Origin: an uncultured Clostridia bacterium
GTDB lineage: Bacteria; Bacillota; Clostridia; Christensenellales; UBA1242
Reading direction: 5' to 3'
Assembly: GCA_947632645.1 (NCBI GenBank)
Contig: CANRQB010000005.1
Span: forward strand, 1-40,358
Length of the DNA stretch: 40,358 nucleotides
Shown here: positions 32,709 through 40,357 of the stretch, piece after piece
Numbering within the stretch: the first letter of the stretch is position 1
How the letters are laid out: the number at the start of each line of letters is the position of its first letter
Notes under the pieces: generated by a model
Databases searched by the model: none
What the model was told of the DNA's origin: nothing
Seen by the model: the letters and a program-made list of their open reading frames with translations, nothing else
Position numbers and translations under genes: made by a program

Positions 32709-32788
32709 GTATGCGATTATTTATTTTATTTTTAATAAAATTTTGTTATAATTAATACATTATTTTTATAAAAATTTTTAAAAACCCC

Positions 32789-32820
32789 TTGACAATATAC
32801 CCCCCCCCCTATGATATAAT
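32789..32820 (+). promoter_or_regulatory. Promoter with a poly-C spacer
   Basis: A perfect TTGACA (32789-32794) and perfect TATAAT (32815-32820, preceded by TGA) are separated by 20 nt, longer than the usual 17. The spacer includes ten C in a row (32800-32809). Loss of three C would give the optimal length. Slippage in such a tract is a classic way to switch a promoter on and off; here that is inferred, not shown. Confidence 0.75.
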
Positions 32821-32852
32821 AGAATAAATAGCAGAAGTTGATAGGAGGGAAA

Positions 32853-33515
32853 ATGGCAAAACAAATAGAATTAACAAAACAGGACAAATTAAATTTAATC
32901 AATTGGGCAGTAAATTATTACGACAATCAAAAAGCAGAAGAAAATAAGGAAGAAGGGATAGAAATTACCGAAATCAATCAGCCAGTTGACGAGCAGCAAC
33001 TTAAAGATAGGCTGGATGAAGTTATAGAAAAGTTGAAGCATGTTGTTAAAAAACTGGATAGGCAAGTAGAACCAACAAGAATAGAAAAATATCTGGATGT
33101 TATTTATGGGGATATCGGCTTGGGTGTCCACACTGGGATGGCTGCAGGTGCTACCTTGACGATTTTAGCGGGATTAAGTTTTGGTAATCTTCTTGGTAAT
33201 GATAAAATTCTTATTACATCAGGGTTGACAATGCTTGCCTCATTAACTTTATCAGTTCTTGCTTCTTTTATTACATATCAAGTTTATTCAAAAAGGATAA
33301 ATAAGAAAGCCGCTAAAACTGGCTTGAATATGCGAGAATATGTTTTAAAAAAGAAATTAGACAAACGGCTCCTAAAACAAGCCCAAAAAGAGGGTAAGGA
33401 TGTTACAATAGAATTTGGTGAGGATGATTACACCTATATATTATTAAAACAAACCTTACATGAACTAATGCAACAACAGGCCGAGATGCAAAAGAGTGCG
33501 GAGGTAGCAAAATAA
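32853..33515 (+). CDS. Hypothetical protein with two membrane segments
   Basis: A 220-residue protein from ATG 32853 (AGGAGGG upstream). The first 90 residues are acidic and helical. Two hydrophobic stretches follow (about 90-112 and 118-143), then a basic helical tail ending in a Gln/Glu-rich LMQQQAEMQKSAE. Its topology is probably two membrane passes with both ends inside. No family was recognised. It is followed by 33515 with a 1-nt overlap, so the two make a unit, and its promoter has a poly-C spacer. Surface or phage-interaction function would fit phase variation, but is only a guess. Confidence 0.72.
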   Translation: MAKQIELTKQDKLNLINWAVNYYDNQKAEENKEEGIEITEINQPVDEQQLKDRLDEVIEKLKHVVKKLDRQVEPTRIEKYLDVIYGDIGLGVHTGMAAGATLTILAGLSFGNLLGNDKILITSGLTMLASLTLSVLASFITYQVYSKRINKKAAKTGLNMREYVLKKKLDKRLLKQAQKEGKDVTIEFGEDDYTYILLKQTLHELMQQQAEMQKSAEVAK

Positions 33516-33847
33516 TGAAAGAGATATTAGAAAACAAAGCAATAACCCTTGCCGATGGCAATCAATATTATGTTATTAAAAAGATTACGCATGAAAACGA
33601 ACTATATCTTTTCTGCCTAAATGTTACAGGTGATGCAAAGTTCGCCCTAATTAAAGTTAAAGGCAAAAAGGCATACTTTGTTAACGATGAAGAAAAAATG
33701 TCTGCCGTTTTAAATACCCTTATGCAAGATAAAGAATACATTAAACAAGTTGATGATGTTTTAAAACAACTTCAAGCAAAACAAGCAAAACCTACCGCAA
33801 AACCAGCAGCAAAAACCACAAAACCAACAGATAAACCAAAAAAATAG
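33515..33847 (+). CDS. Small hypothetical protein with Ala/Lys/Pro tail
   Basis: A 110-residue protein. Residues 1-85 look like a small beta-rich fold (ITLADGNQYYVIKKITHENE, YLFCLNVTGDAKFALIKVKG), loosely like DUF1292/YrzB proteins; the resemblance is weak. The last 25 residues are a low-complexity Ala-Lys-Pro-Thr tail. GGAGG (33500-33504) and the overlapping TAATG with the upstream gene indicate translational coupling. The function is unknown. Confidence 0.7.
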   Translation: MKEILENKAITLADGNQYYVIKKITHENELYLFCLNVTGDAKFALIKVKGKKAYFVNDEEKMSAVLNTLMQDKEYIKQVDDVLKQLQAKQAKPTAKPAAKTTKPTDKPKK

Positions 33848-33870
33848 GATAGCAATTGCTATTCTTTTTT
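33846..33870 (+). terminator. Terminator after the poly-C promoter operon
   Basis: GATAGC (33848-33853) pairs with GCTATT (33858-33863) across AATT with one G-U pair, followed by six T (33865-33870). Confidence 0.65.
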
Positions 33871-33907
33871 ATTAATTTATCATAACAGAAAAGTTAATTA
33901 ATATTTA

Positions 33908-33936
33908 TTGCTTAAAAATTGCTTTTGTGGTAGAAT
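33908..33936 (+). promoter_or_regulatory. Promoter of the flavoprotein gene, predicts a leaderless mRNA
   Basis: TTGCTT (33908-33913), 17-nt spacer ending in TGG, and TAGAAT (33931-33936). The ATG at 33943 is 6 nt after the -10. Confidence 0.65.
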
Positions 33937-33942
33937 AGGGGT

Positions 33943-35172
33943 ATGGAAACTAATTTTGATGTTATTATAATTGGCGGCGGGGCGGCTGGCATGATGGCTG
34001 GCATTTTTGCTAGTGAAAAAAAGCGCGTGCTTATTATTGATCATAATGAAAAGTTGGGCAAAAAGTTATACATAACGGGCAAGGGAAAATGCAATTTAAC
34101 TAACAATAGTGAGGTTGAAACTCACCTAAACAACATTGTTACTAACAGCAAATTTATGTATAGCGCGCTTAACAATTTCACCGCGCAGGACACAATAAAT
34201 TTTTTTGAAACAAACGGCTTAAAAACGCGCACCGAACGCGGCAATCGTGTTTTTCCAGCATCGGACAAAAGCAGTGATGTTATAAAATGTTTGGTTAATT
34301 GCCTAAACAAAAATGGGGTTAAAGTTACCTTAAATACCGAAATTAAGTCGGTTACAAAACAAGGGGATGTATTCCACATATTGTGTATGTCGGGTGTAGA
34401 ATACACTTGTAATAGTTTAATTGTCGCAACCGGTGGGCTAAGTTATGCTGGCACTGGTGCGTCAGATTTTGGCTTTCAGTTAGCAAAACAATTTGGCCAT
34501 AAAATTGTAAAGCCAGTCAGCGCACTTTGCCCAATAGTGGTGAATGATGATGTGTCCGCGCTTAATGGAGTAAGTTTACGAAATGTCACACTATACACAA
34601 AAATTGGCGGCAAAAGTTATAGCCAGTTTGGCGATTTATTATTCACCTACAATTCGCTAACCGGGCCAACCGCACTAACTATGTCTAGTTTAATTAACAA
34701 ATTGAATATAAAAAACCAAACCATTTCAATCGATTTTAAACCCGCACTTTCGCAAGAAAAATTAGAGGAAAAGTTTAAGCGCGAATTTGTAACCTTCGCC
34801 AAAAAGGATTACAAAAACTATCTTTACACGCTTTTGCCAGCAAAAATGGCGGACTATTTTTACAATTCAGTGGGCATAAAAAACAAAAAGCTTGCCGATT
34901 TAACAAAGGCGGATAGGAATATTTTGATAACCCACCTTAAAAAATTTGACTTTTCCATAAAAAGTTTGGATAATATAAATGTTGGAATTGTGACATCGGG
35001 CGGGGTGGATGTAAAGGACATCGACTCGCACACCTGCATGAGCAAGCTAGTTAAAAACCTATATTTTGTGGGCGAAGTGCTGGATGTGGATGCATTAACT
35101 GGCGGCTTTAATTTGCAAATTGCTTGGTCCACCGGTGTTTTGGCAGGCAAAAGCGCTGCTAATTTAACTTAA
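33943..35172 (+). CDS. NAD(P)/FAD-dependent oxidoreductase, HI0933/YhiN family
   Basis: A cytoplasmic flavoprotein of the HI0933/YhiN (BaiN-like) family, whose substrates are mostly unknown. The 409 residues begin with the Rossmann motif DVIIIGGGAAGMMAGIFASE, then the family signature GKKLYITGKGKCNLTN. ATGGLSYAGTGASDFGF, near 162-178, is typical. TSGGVDVKDID and VGEVLDVDALTGGFNLQIA bind the flavin end. The gene often neighbours cmk and rluB in clostridia, but cmk is not present here. It has its own promoter with a predicted leaderless start. Confidence 0.92.
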   Translation: METNFDVIIIGGGAAGMMAGIFASEKKRVLIIDHNEKLGKKLYITGKGKCNLTNNSEVETHLNNIVTNSKFMYSALNNFTAQDTINFFETNGLKTRTERGNRVFPASDKSSDVIKCLVNCLNKNGVKVTLNTEIKSVTKQGDVFHILCMSGVEYTCNSLIVATGGLSYAGTGASDFGFQLAKQFGHKIVKPVSALCPIVVNDDVSALNGVSLRNVTLYTKIGGKSYSQFGDLLFTYNSLTGPTALTMSSLINKLNIKNQTISIDFKPALSQEKLEEKFKREFVTFAKKDYKNYLYTLLPAKMADYFYNSVGIKNKKLADLTKADRNILITHLKKFDFSIKSLDNINVGIVTSGGVDVKDIDSHTCMSKLVKNLYFVGEVLDVDALTGGFNLQIAWSTGVLAGKSAANLT

Positions 35173-35232
35173 TTTTTGCATTTATTCTATTAATTTACAA
35201 AATTTCAATTTTTACTAATTTAAGGAGAAAAT

Positions 35233-35943
35233 ATGATTTTTCTAATTTCTATTGCTGTGCTATTTTTGCCGTGTACAATTTTGTTCCCAGTTTTTAAGGT
35301 GGGCAAGCGGAATTTAAAAAAGTTAAAAGGACAAAATTACATTATATCGTGCAATCACACCAGCAATTTGGACCCAATTATGCTAGATATCCGCTTATGT
35401 AAAAAGCACGTAATTTTAGCCAAAAAAGAGCTGTTTAAACACAAGTTTTTCGGTTGGTGGCTTAAGCATTTGGGCGCTATCCCGGTGGACAGAAAAAATG
35501 TGGAGCCGCAATCGGTTAAGCAGGTGTTTAGTGCGCTTAATAAAAACAAGCCGGTTATGATTTTCCCACAAGGCACGCGCGCTACAGTCAGGGTAGAAGA
35601 TGGTGCGGCAAAAGAGGGCGTGGCAATGTTCTCCATTCGTACAGGCACACCAGTTGTTCCCATGATGTTTGATAGAAAAATCCGCATTTTTCACCGCACG
35701 CGACTCATAATTGGCGAGCCAATTTACCCAGACACAACACGCAAAAAGGATAAAGAATATTTGGACGAATTTTCTAACCTTATTATAGAAAAAATGAATG
35801 CTCTATTAGATATGCCAAATCCAAAGCAAGTTAAAAGGCAACAACGCGAAGAAAAGCGTGCACAAAAACTGGCACGTAAACAACAAAAAGCAGAATTAAA
35901 ACTGGCACGCAAACAAGCAAAGAAAAATAAAAAAATTGCATAA
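35233..35943 (+). CDS. plsC: 1-acyl-sn-glycerol-3-phosphate acyltransferase PlsC-like
   Basis: PlsC adds the second acyl chain to lysophosphatidate at the membrane, making phosphatidate. The 236 residues start with a hydrophobic segment (1-21). The catalytic H(x4)D motif is NHTSNLD (His42, Asp47). The substrate-binding motif, normally FPEGTR, is FPQGTR at 111-116, an E-to-Q variant. It ends in a highly basic low-complexity tail (about 195-236) rich in Lys, Arg and Gln, which could bind the membrane or nucleic acid. AAGGAG precedes the ATG. PlsY at 20415 supplies its substrate. Confidence 0.92.
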   Translation: MIFLISIAVLFLPCTILFPVFKVGKRNLKKLKGQNYIISCNHTSNLDPIMLDIRLCKKHVILAKKELFKHKFFGWWLKHLGAIPVDRKNVEPQSVKQVFSALNKNKPVMIFPQGTRATVRVEDGAAKEGVAMFSIRTGTPVVPMMFDRKIRIFHRTRLIIGEPIYPDTTRKKDKEYLDEFSNLIIEKMNALLDMPNPKQVKRQQREEKRAQKLARKQQKAELKLARKQAKKNKKIA

Positions 35944-36046
35944 AAATGCGTTAAAAATTAAAAAAAACGTTAAATTTTTATAAAAAATTAATAAAAAAAC
36001 AAAAAAATTAAAAAATTATAAAACGAAAAATAAAGGAAAGTAAGAT

Positions 36047-37054
36047 ATGAAGATGAGTGATTTTGATATTACAATGACACAATACAGCCGCGGCGACATT
36101 ATAACCGGCACAATAGTTATGATTGGCGAAAAAGAAGTGGTGGTGGCGCTTGGCGGGCTTAAAGAAGGTGTTTTTAAAAAGGAAGAGTTGGACCCGGCAT
36201 TTAAGTTGGGCGATGCAATTTTGGTTATGGTAACGGGCGAAATTGACGATAAGGGTTGCCTGGTTGTAACCCATGCGGGCGTTAACAAGGCGCTTGAGGA
36301 AAAACAAAAACTTAACGATTTAAAAGTGGGTAGCGAATTTGATTTTACAGTAAGCGAAATTGGCAGTGCGGGCTTTATGGGCGAGTTTTCTGGCTACCAC
36401 GTGTTTTTGCCTTATGGCCAGTGCACAGCCAACGAATTTGAAAATAAGGGCGAACTTAAAAACAACACAATTCATGCCGCAGTAATCGAGTTAAACAACA
36501 TTAAAAAATCGATTGTTTGCAGCACAAAAATTTTGCAATCCAACCAAATTACGCCGATTGCAGTGGGCGATATCTTGTCCGGCAAAGTTATACGCGTAGA
36601 AGAAAAATTTGCGCTTGTTATTCTATCCAACAATGCGCGTGCCAAACTATCCATTCGCGATGCAAGTTGGCAGCACATCAACAGCATGGATGAAGCGGTT
36701 ACTTTGGGCGAGCATTACGATTTTGTTGTGCTAGAATGCAACACCGATTTCTCTCGCGTTACAGTTGGATTAAAACAACTTCAACTAAGCCCAAAAGATG
36801 CGCAGTTTGATAGCCTAAAAATAGGGGATGAAGTAGAAGGCGAAGTGATAAAAATTATGCCGGTGGGCGCGCTTATTAAACTAACCAACGGCCTAACCGC
36901 ACTTGCCGTAACCCGCGATAATTCGGATAGGGCAAATGTTGCCACACACCACATATACAAACTGCACACTCAGGTTAGCGGATATATCAGCCGCCTAGAC
37001 CCAGAATCCCACCGCATCAACATAATAACCACAAAAAAACAAAACCAAAATTAA
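36047..37054 (+). CDS. S1 RNA-binding domain protein (RpsA-like)
   Basis: A tandem S1-domain protein related to bacterial ribosomal protein S1. The 335 residues contain at least three and probably four S1 repeats: about 14-80 (GDIITGTIVMIGEKEVVVAL), 95-170, 178-255 (GDILSGKVIRVEEKFALVIL) and 262-330 (GDEVEGEVIKIMPVGALIKL). It lacks the fused IspH reductase seen in some clostridia, and no ispH precedes it. ATGs at 36047 and 36053 are both possible after AGGAAAG. It may support translation initiation on structured or leaderless mRNAs, but that is inference. Confidence 0.85.
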   Translation: MKMSDFDITMTQYSRGDIITGTIVMIGEKEVVVALGGLKEGVFKKEELDPAFKLGDAILVMVTGEIDDKGCLVVTHAGVNKALEEKQKLNDLKVGSEFDFTVSEIGSAGFMGEFSGYHVFLPYGQCTANEFENKGELKNNTIHAAVIELNNIKKSIVCSTKILQSNQITPIAVGDILSGKVIRVEEKFALVILSNNARAKLSIRDASWQHINSMDEAVTLGEHYDFVVLECNTDFSRVTVGLKQLQLSPKDAQFDSLKIGDEVEGEVIKIMPVGALIKLTNGLTALAVTRDNSDRANVATHHIYKLHTQVSGYISRLDPESHRINIITTKKQNQN

Positions 37055-37066
37055 CGCTTTGCTTTT

Positions 37067-37792
37067 TTATTTAATATATTGTTTATAATCTAACTTACTA
37101 AATAGGTTATACATTTCAATTTGAAAATCTTTTAGCGAGTGCTTTTTGTAGAAATCGGATACAACTTTCATTAAATTTTTCTTGCCAATTTTTTCGCTGT
37201 AAAGATATTCATAGGCGGGTGGGTAAACCACAAATTTTTTAAGGGCAGATAATTTAAAAATCGGATCAATAGCAATTTCTGAAATTAGCCAGTGCAAACT
37301 AGGTGAGTTAAAATCTGCATCGGTTAAATTTTTAAACTGCTTTTTATACACTTCAAACCAACAAAAATGCACAATTTCATGTATGCAGGTTTCTAGCATA
37401 GCATCGCTATTTTGCCAAGCATTTAGGTCAAAGGATAATGTGTCCAAATAGCGTGGGCAAACTGGGTTTAAGTTAATGTTTGCGGTGCATTTAAAGTTGA
37501 AATTTTTGTCAAAAATGTTTTTTAGTTCGGCATTAATTTCATTTTTATTTTTATCCCAAATTGATTGAAATTCTTTAACTTTTTCTGCCATAAAATCCAA
37601 ATTTTTGTTAAATAAGTCGGTTAATGTGCGTTTTATGAGCGCATTTTTCTGCCGCGTGGGTAGGGTAAAACAATCTTGCAAATTAAAGTAGCCAGCAATC
37701 ATACTAGAAAAACTATCTTTTTCTTTTAAAAAAGATTTAACAATTTCAATCTGTTCGTCTATCGGTTTTAATTTAAATTGTACCTTTATCAT
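37067..37792 (-). CDS. Hypothetical HExxH protein, possible zinc metallopeptidase
   Basis: A 241-residue soluble protein without signal peptide. The motif HEIVH at 138-142 and a downstream Glu172 in LISEIAIDP give the HExxH...E arrangement of gluzincin-type metallopeptidases. ALIKRTLTDLF and other parts are helical. The family is not recognised. The start overlaps the end of the upstream 2H gene by 20 nt, so it is the last gene of the minus-strand operon. It may act inside the cell. The protease call rests on the motif alone. Confidence 0.7.
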   Translation of the reverse strand: MIKVQFKLKPIDEQIEIVKSFLKEKDSFSSMIAGYFNLQDCFTLPTRQKNALIKRTLTDLFNKNLDFMAEKVKEFQSIWDKNKNEINAELKNIFDKNFNFKCTANINLNPVCPRYLDTLSFDLNAWQNSDAMLETCIHEIVHFCWFEVYKKQFKNLTDADFNSPSLHWLISEIAIDPIFKLSALKKFVVYPPAYEYLYSEKIGKKNLMKVVSDFYKKHSLKDFQIEMYNLFSKLDYKQYIK

Positions 37793-38318
37793 ATTTAACT
37801 ACTCCGTGTGTGCCGGCTGGCGAGCAATCTACTCCTACAATAGTGGCTTCGGTTAATTTTGGCAAACTATCAATAAACGCTTTATCGTATTGGCTTTCGT
37901 TAAAATATCCTATAGTTATGTGTGGGGTGGCAGTGCCATACACAATTTGATATTTATGCGGGGTAACAACATTTGTATCGATGCGCTTAATAAGCATTTC
38001 GCTATCTTGTTTAAAACAATCTAAATCTGTTGCAACAGCGCATAAAAGATAGCTGTTAATAAAATAATAATCCCCAAATTTAACAGTTTTGCCCACTGCA
38101 CTAAATTGCAAATTTTCAACCAAATTTTTTATTTTCTTATAGTTGCCATCAAAAAAATTGTCGTCAATTTCGCCCATAAATAGGGTGATGTGTGGCCGCA
38201 AATTTTCTTTCTTAAAATCGATTTCGCAGCCGTGGATATGCTTGCAAATAAGCGCATTAATTTTTTTGCACGCATTTTCAGTTTGGTTATCCAGCACAAA
38301 GTTAATATTAATTCTCAT
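37773..38318 (-). CDS. 2H phosphoesterase, LigT/ThpR (2'-5' RNA ligase)-like
   Basis: The 2H family acts on 2',3'-cyclic or 2'-5' linked RNA ends and related cyclic phosphates. The 181 residues show both signature H-x-T motifs, RPHITLFMGE (His43, Thr45) and TPHITIGYFN (His133, Thr135), spaced as in LigT proteins. GAGGAGC precedes the ATG. It follows the P-loop/HAD fusion gene by 35 nt and overlaps the HExxH gene. The substrate may be RNA ends, tRNA or a nucleotide; sequence does not decide. Confidence 0.85.
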   Translation of the reverse strand: MRININFVLDNQTENACKKINALICKHIHGCEIDFKKENLRPHITLFMGEIDDNFFDGNYKKIKNLVENLQFSAVGKTVKFGDYYFINSYLLCAVATDLDCFKQDSEMLIKRIDTNVVTPHKYQIVYGTATPHITIGYFNESQYDKAFIDSLPKLTEATIVGVDCSPAGTHGVVKYDKGTI

Positions 38319-38353
38319 TTAAGCTCCTCAAAATATTAATAGTCACTTTTAAA

Positions 38354-39649
38354 TTATGTATCCATGCAAATTTTTAATAGCGCTTTTGCCACACCATCGT
38401 CATTATTAGAATCAGTTATAAATTTAGCATGTTTTTTAACTTTTTCGCTAGAATTGCATACGGCAACACTGCAACCTGCTAATTTAAACAAATCAATATC
38501 ATTTTCGCCGTCGCCAATGGCAATCAAATTTTTATGGCTTAGTTTGCATAATTTTGAAACCTCAAGCCCTGCTTTGGCTTTAGTAACATTTTTAAAAACA
38601 AATTCTAACAAACCCTTGGCGCTAGAAAAAACATTAAAATTATTGATAATATTATCATCTAGTTGCAAAGTGATTTCATCAATTTTGTCTGGTTGATTTA
38701 TAATCATAATTTTATACACTTTGTTTTCATTGATAAAATCTTGCATATTTTTAATGTCGTTTATGCAAAATTTTTTATCCAAAGTTCTTAGATAACAGTT
38801 GGACAAATTTTCTTCGCCAATTTCTTTTAAAAATAATTCGAGATTTGATTTTGGTATGTAGTGCTCTTCTAAAATTTCGCCATTGCCTTTCATCACAATT
38901 GCACCATTATAGCATATAACAAAATTTTCTTTTTTGTTTAGCTCTAACTCTTTTAAGATAGGGGATATTGTATCGACGCCTCTGCCAGAAGTTAGCACGA
39001 TGTTTAGCTTGTTTTTAATTTGACGCATTACTTTTTTAGTATAATCGGTTAATTTAGACTCTCTATCTAGCAGTGTGCCATCTAAATCAATAAATGCCAT
39101 TTTATATTTATCGGATTTGAATTTGTGGCATTGAATAAATTTTTTTGGCATGCTAAAAACTTGCCAAATGTAGTCACTAACAAATTCATTAGGATTCATT
39201 TCTATTTTAAAATTCCCGCGCTTATCGTTCGCTCTATTTTCATAGTGAGACGCAATAAGCCAGCCAAATCGCTTTATAAAATCTTCGCTGCTGCCCCTGT
39301 GTTTCATTCTTTCAATATACTCTGCTTCAACTTCTGGCTTGCCATACATATATACAAATGGCACATTATGCTCTTCTAGATATTTTAAAAAATACCCATG
39401 TGCGGCGTTAAGTATAATTTTGCCCTTTTTAATTAGCTCCCACATTTTTACTATTGTTTCATCTTCAAAATTTTCAACGCCCAGATCTTTAAGTTGCGAT
39501 CTATACGCGTCCAAATCATAAAATCTATCATCTAAACTAGTTAGATAACTTTTGCCGCAAGCCGTGTTACAAACCCAAATTTTAATTTTTTTAAGAGGTT
39601 TTATGTAAGGCGCCATTTCTTGAATAGAATTTATAATAACTTGATCCAT
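38354..39649 (-). CDS. P-loop kinase-like / HAD phosphatase fusion protein
   Basis: The 431 residues form two domains. The N-terminal part (about 20-175) resembles phage-type P-loop nucleotide kinases. Its Walker A-like CNTACGKS is at 27-34 (first residue Cys, not Gly or Ala), followed by RFYDLDAYRS, KIILNAAHGYF and an EYIERMKHRG segment. The C-terminal part (about 183-430) is a Cof-type HAD phosphatase: DLDGT 188-192, TSGRG 220-224 and GDGENDID 379-386, all intact. Kinase and phosphatase on one chain recall polynucleotide kinase-phosphatase, although the HAD subtype differs. The gene heads the operon with the 2H protein and has a predicted leaderless start. Confidence 0.85.
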   Translation of the reverse strand: MDQVIINSIQEMAPYIKPLKKIKIWVCNTACGKSYLTSLDDRFYDLDAYRSQLKDLGVENFEDETIVKMWELIKKGKIILNAAHGYFLKYLEEHNVPFVYMYGKPEVEAEYIERMKHRGSSEDFIKRFGWLIASHYENRANDKRGNFKIEMNPNEFVSDYIWQVFSMPKKFIQCHKFKSDKYKMAFIDLDGTLLDRESKLTDYTKKVMRQIKNKLNIVLTSGRGVDTISPILKELELNKKENFVICYNGAIVMKGNGEILEEHYIPKSNLELFLKEIGEENLSNCYLRTLDKKFCINDIKNMQDFINENKVYKIMIINQPDKIDEITLQLDDNIINNFNVFSSAKGLLEFVFKNVTKAKAGLEVSKLCKLSHKNLIAIGDGENDIDLFKLAGCSVAVCNSSEKVKKHAKFITDSNNDDGVAKALLKICMDT

Positions 39650-39655
39650 AATTTA

Positions 39656-39685
39656 ATTATATCATAAATTATAAACATTTTGCAA
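39656..39685 (-). promoter_or_regulatory. Promoter of the HAD fusion operon, predicts a leaderless mRNA
   Basis: On the minus strand, TTGCAA (39685-39680), 18-nt spacer ending in TGA and a perfect TATAAT (39661-39656). The ATG at 39649 is 6 nt after the -10 and no ribosome binding site is present. Confidence 0.75.
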
Positions 39686-39727
39686 AGAATTTAGAATGTT
39701 TGTCGCATAAAATTTAAGCAGCTGATA

Positions 39728-39772
39728 TGGAGCTGATGGGCGGACTCGAACCGCCGACCTGCTGATTACGAA
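39728..39772 (-). mobile_element. tRNA-Thr(CGU) 3' fragment, probable attachment-site scar
   Basis: Read on the minus strand, the sequence runs from the anticodon loop TTCGTAA through TCAGC, the variable loop, a complete T-arm (GGCGG-TTCGAGT-CCGCC) and the acceptor 3' strand CATCAGC-T-CCA. This is the 3' half of a tRNA-Thr with anticodon CGT. The 5' half is missing: the bases before TTCGTAA do not pair with TCAGC, no GCTGATG acceptor strand or D-arm is found, and 39773-39830 has other sequence. Such fragments mark the distal end of elements integrated in tRNA genes. The element would lie at coordinates above 39772. Confidence 0.75.
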
Positions 39773-39853
39773 GGAAGTGTTCTCGTCGCCCGCAATCAAC
39801 TGCTCTTGCCACCTATTTCCCTTTGTTTTTCGGTTGTTCACAATAGGCAAAGA

Positions 39854-39894
39854 AAAATAGGTGTATAAGTTTTCACTACTTATACACCTATTTT
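39854..39894. repeat. Perfect 17-bp inverted repeat near the att scar
   Basis: AAAATAGGTGTATAAGT (39854-39870) and its exact complement (39878-39894) are separated by a 7-nt loop TTTCACT. A further ACACCT follows directly. It could be a two-way terminator or a recombination (arm or excisionase) site of the inferred element. No gene is seen between here and 39728. Confidence 0.8.
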
Positions 39895-39940
39895 ACACCT
39901 AAATCTCAAATTTTGCAAATATTTTACGCTTTTAAACTGC

Positions 39941-40357
39941 CTAAAACAATCTATAACTGAGTTTTTCTGCCATGACATAGCAAGCCCCACTTTGATTAGT
40001 GTTGATTTCGTTCACATCATCATCAATATCACTGACAAAAACAAATTTGTGATTTTTTAAAATGATATTTGCCTCAAAAATGTTGGTCGTAAAATTTCGT
40101 TCAATTGGCGAAATAAAAGCCTTTATCAACCCCTCAAACAAAAGTTCAACTCCGTCAATAGTTGTTTCGTTATAATTACAACCTTCAATTCTCAGCAAAA
40201 TTCTTGGGTTTTTATCAATTGGATAAGTTCCGTCCTTTGAACCAGAAGAGCCAGAAACATATTCTATCTTTGAAATAACCCCATCATGAAAATTCCAAAT
40301 TTCATCTAAAAAATTATTCAATTGTTTTTCATCTTTGATTTCAGTAAATTCGTCCAT
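39941..40357 (-). CDS. Hypothetical protein on the presumed island
   Basis: A 138-residue protein, apparently complete, with its ATG one base from the window edge; a longer upstream start cannot be excluded. It is acidic, soluble and beta-rich (EIWNFHDGVISKIEYVSG, ELLFEGLIKAFISP, NHKFVFVSDIDDDVN), with no signal peptide or membrane segment. The family is not recognised. Size, acidity and position beside an att scar would fit a toxin-immunity protein or other island cargo, but this is only an inference. Confidence 0.6.
   Translation of the reverse strand: MDEFTEIKDEKQLNNFLDEIWNFHDGVISKIEYVSGSSGSKDGTYPIDKNPRILLRIEGCNYNETTIDGVELLFEGLIKAFISPIERNFTTNIFEANIILKNHKFVFVSDIDDDVNEINTNQSGACYVMAEKLSYRLF

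Noticed and set aside
39728..39805. Complete tRNA-Thr gene
   Set aside because: Only the 3' half is present. The 5' acceptor strand, D-arm and 5' anticodon stem cannot be found.
39662..39850. 62-residue frame across the tRNA fragment on the minus strand
   Set aside because: It reads through the tRNA 3' half (giving SAVRVRPSAP, a usual tRNA artefact) and has no convincing start signal.
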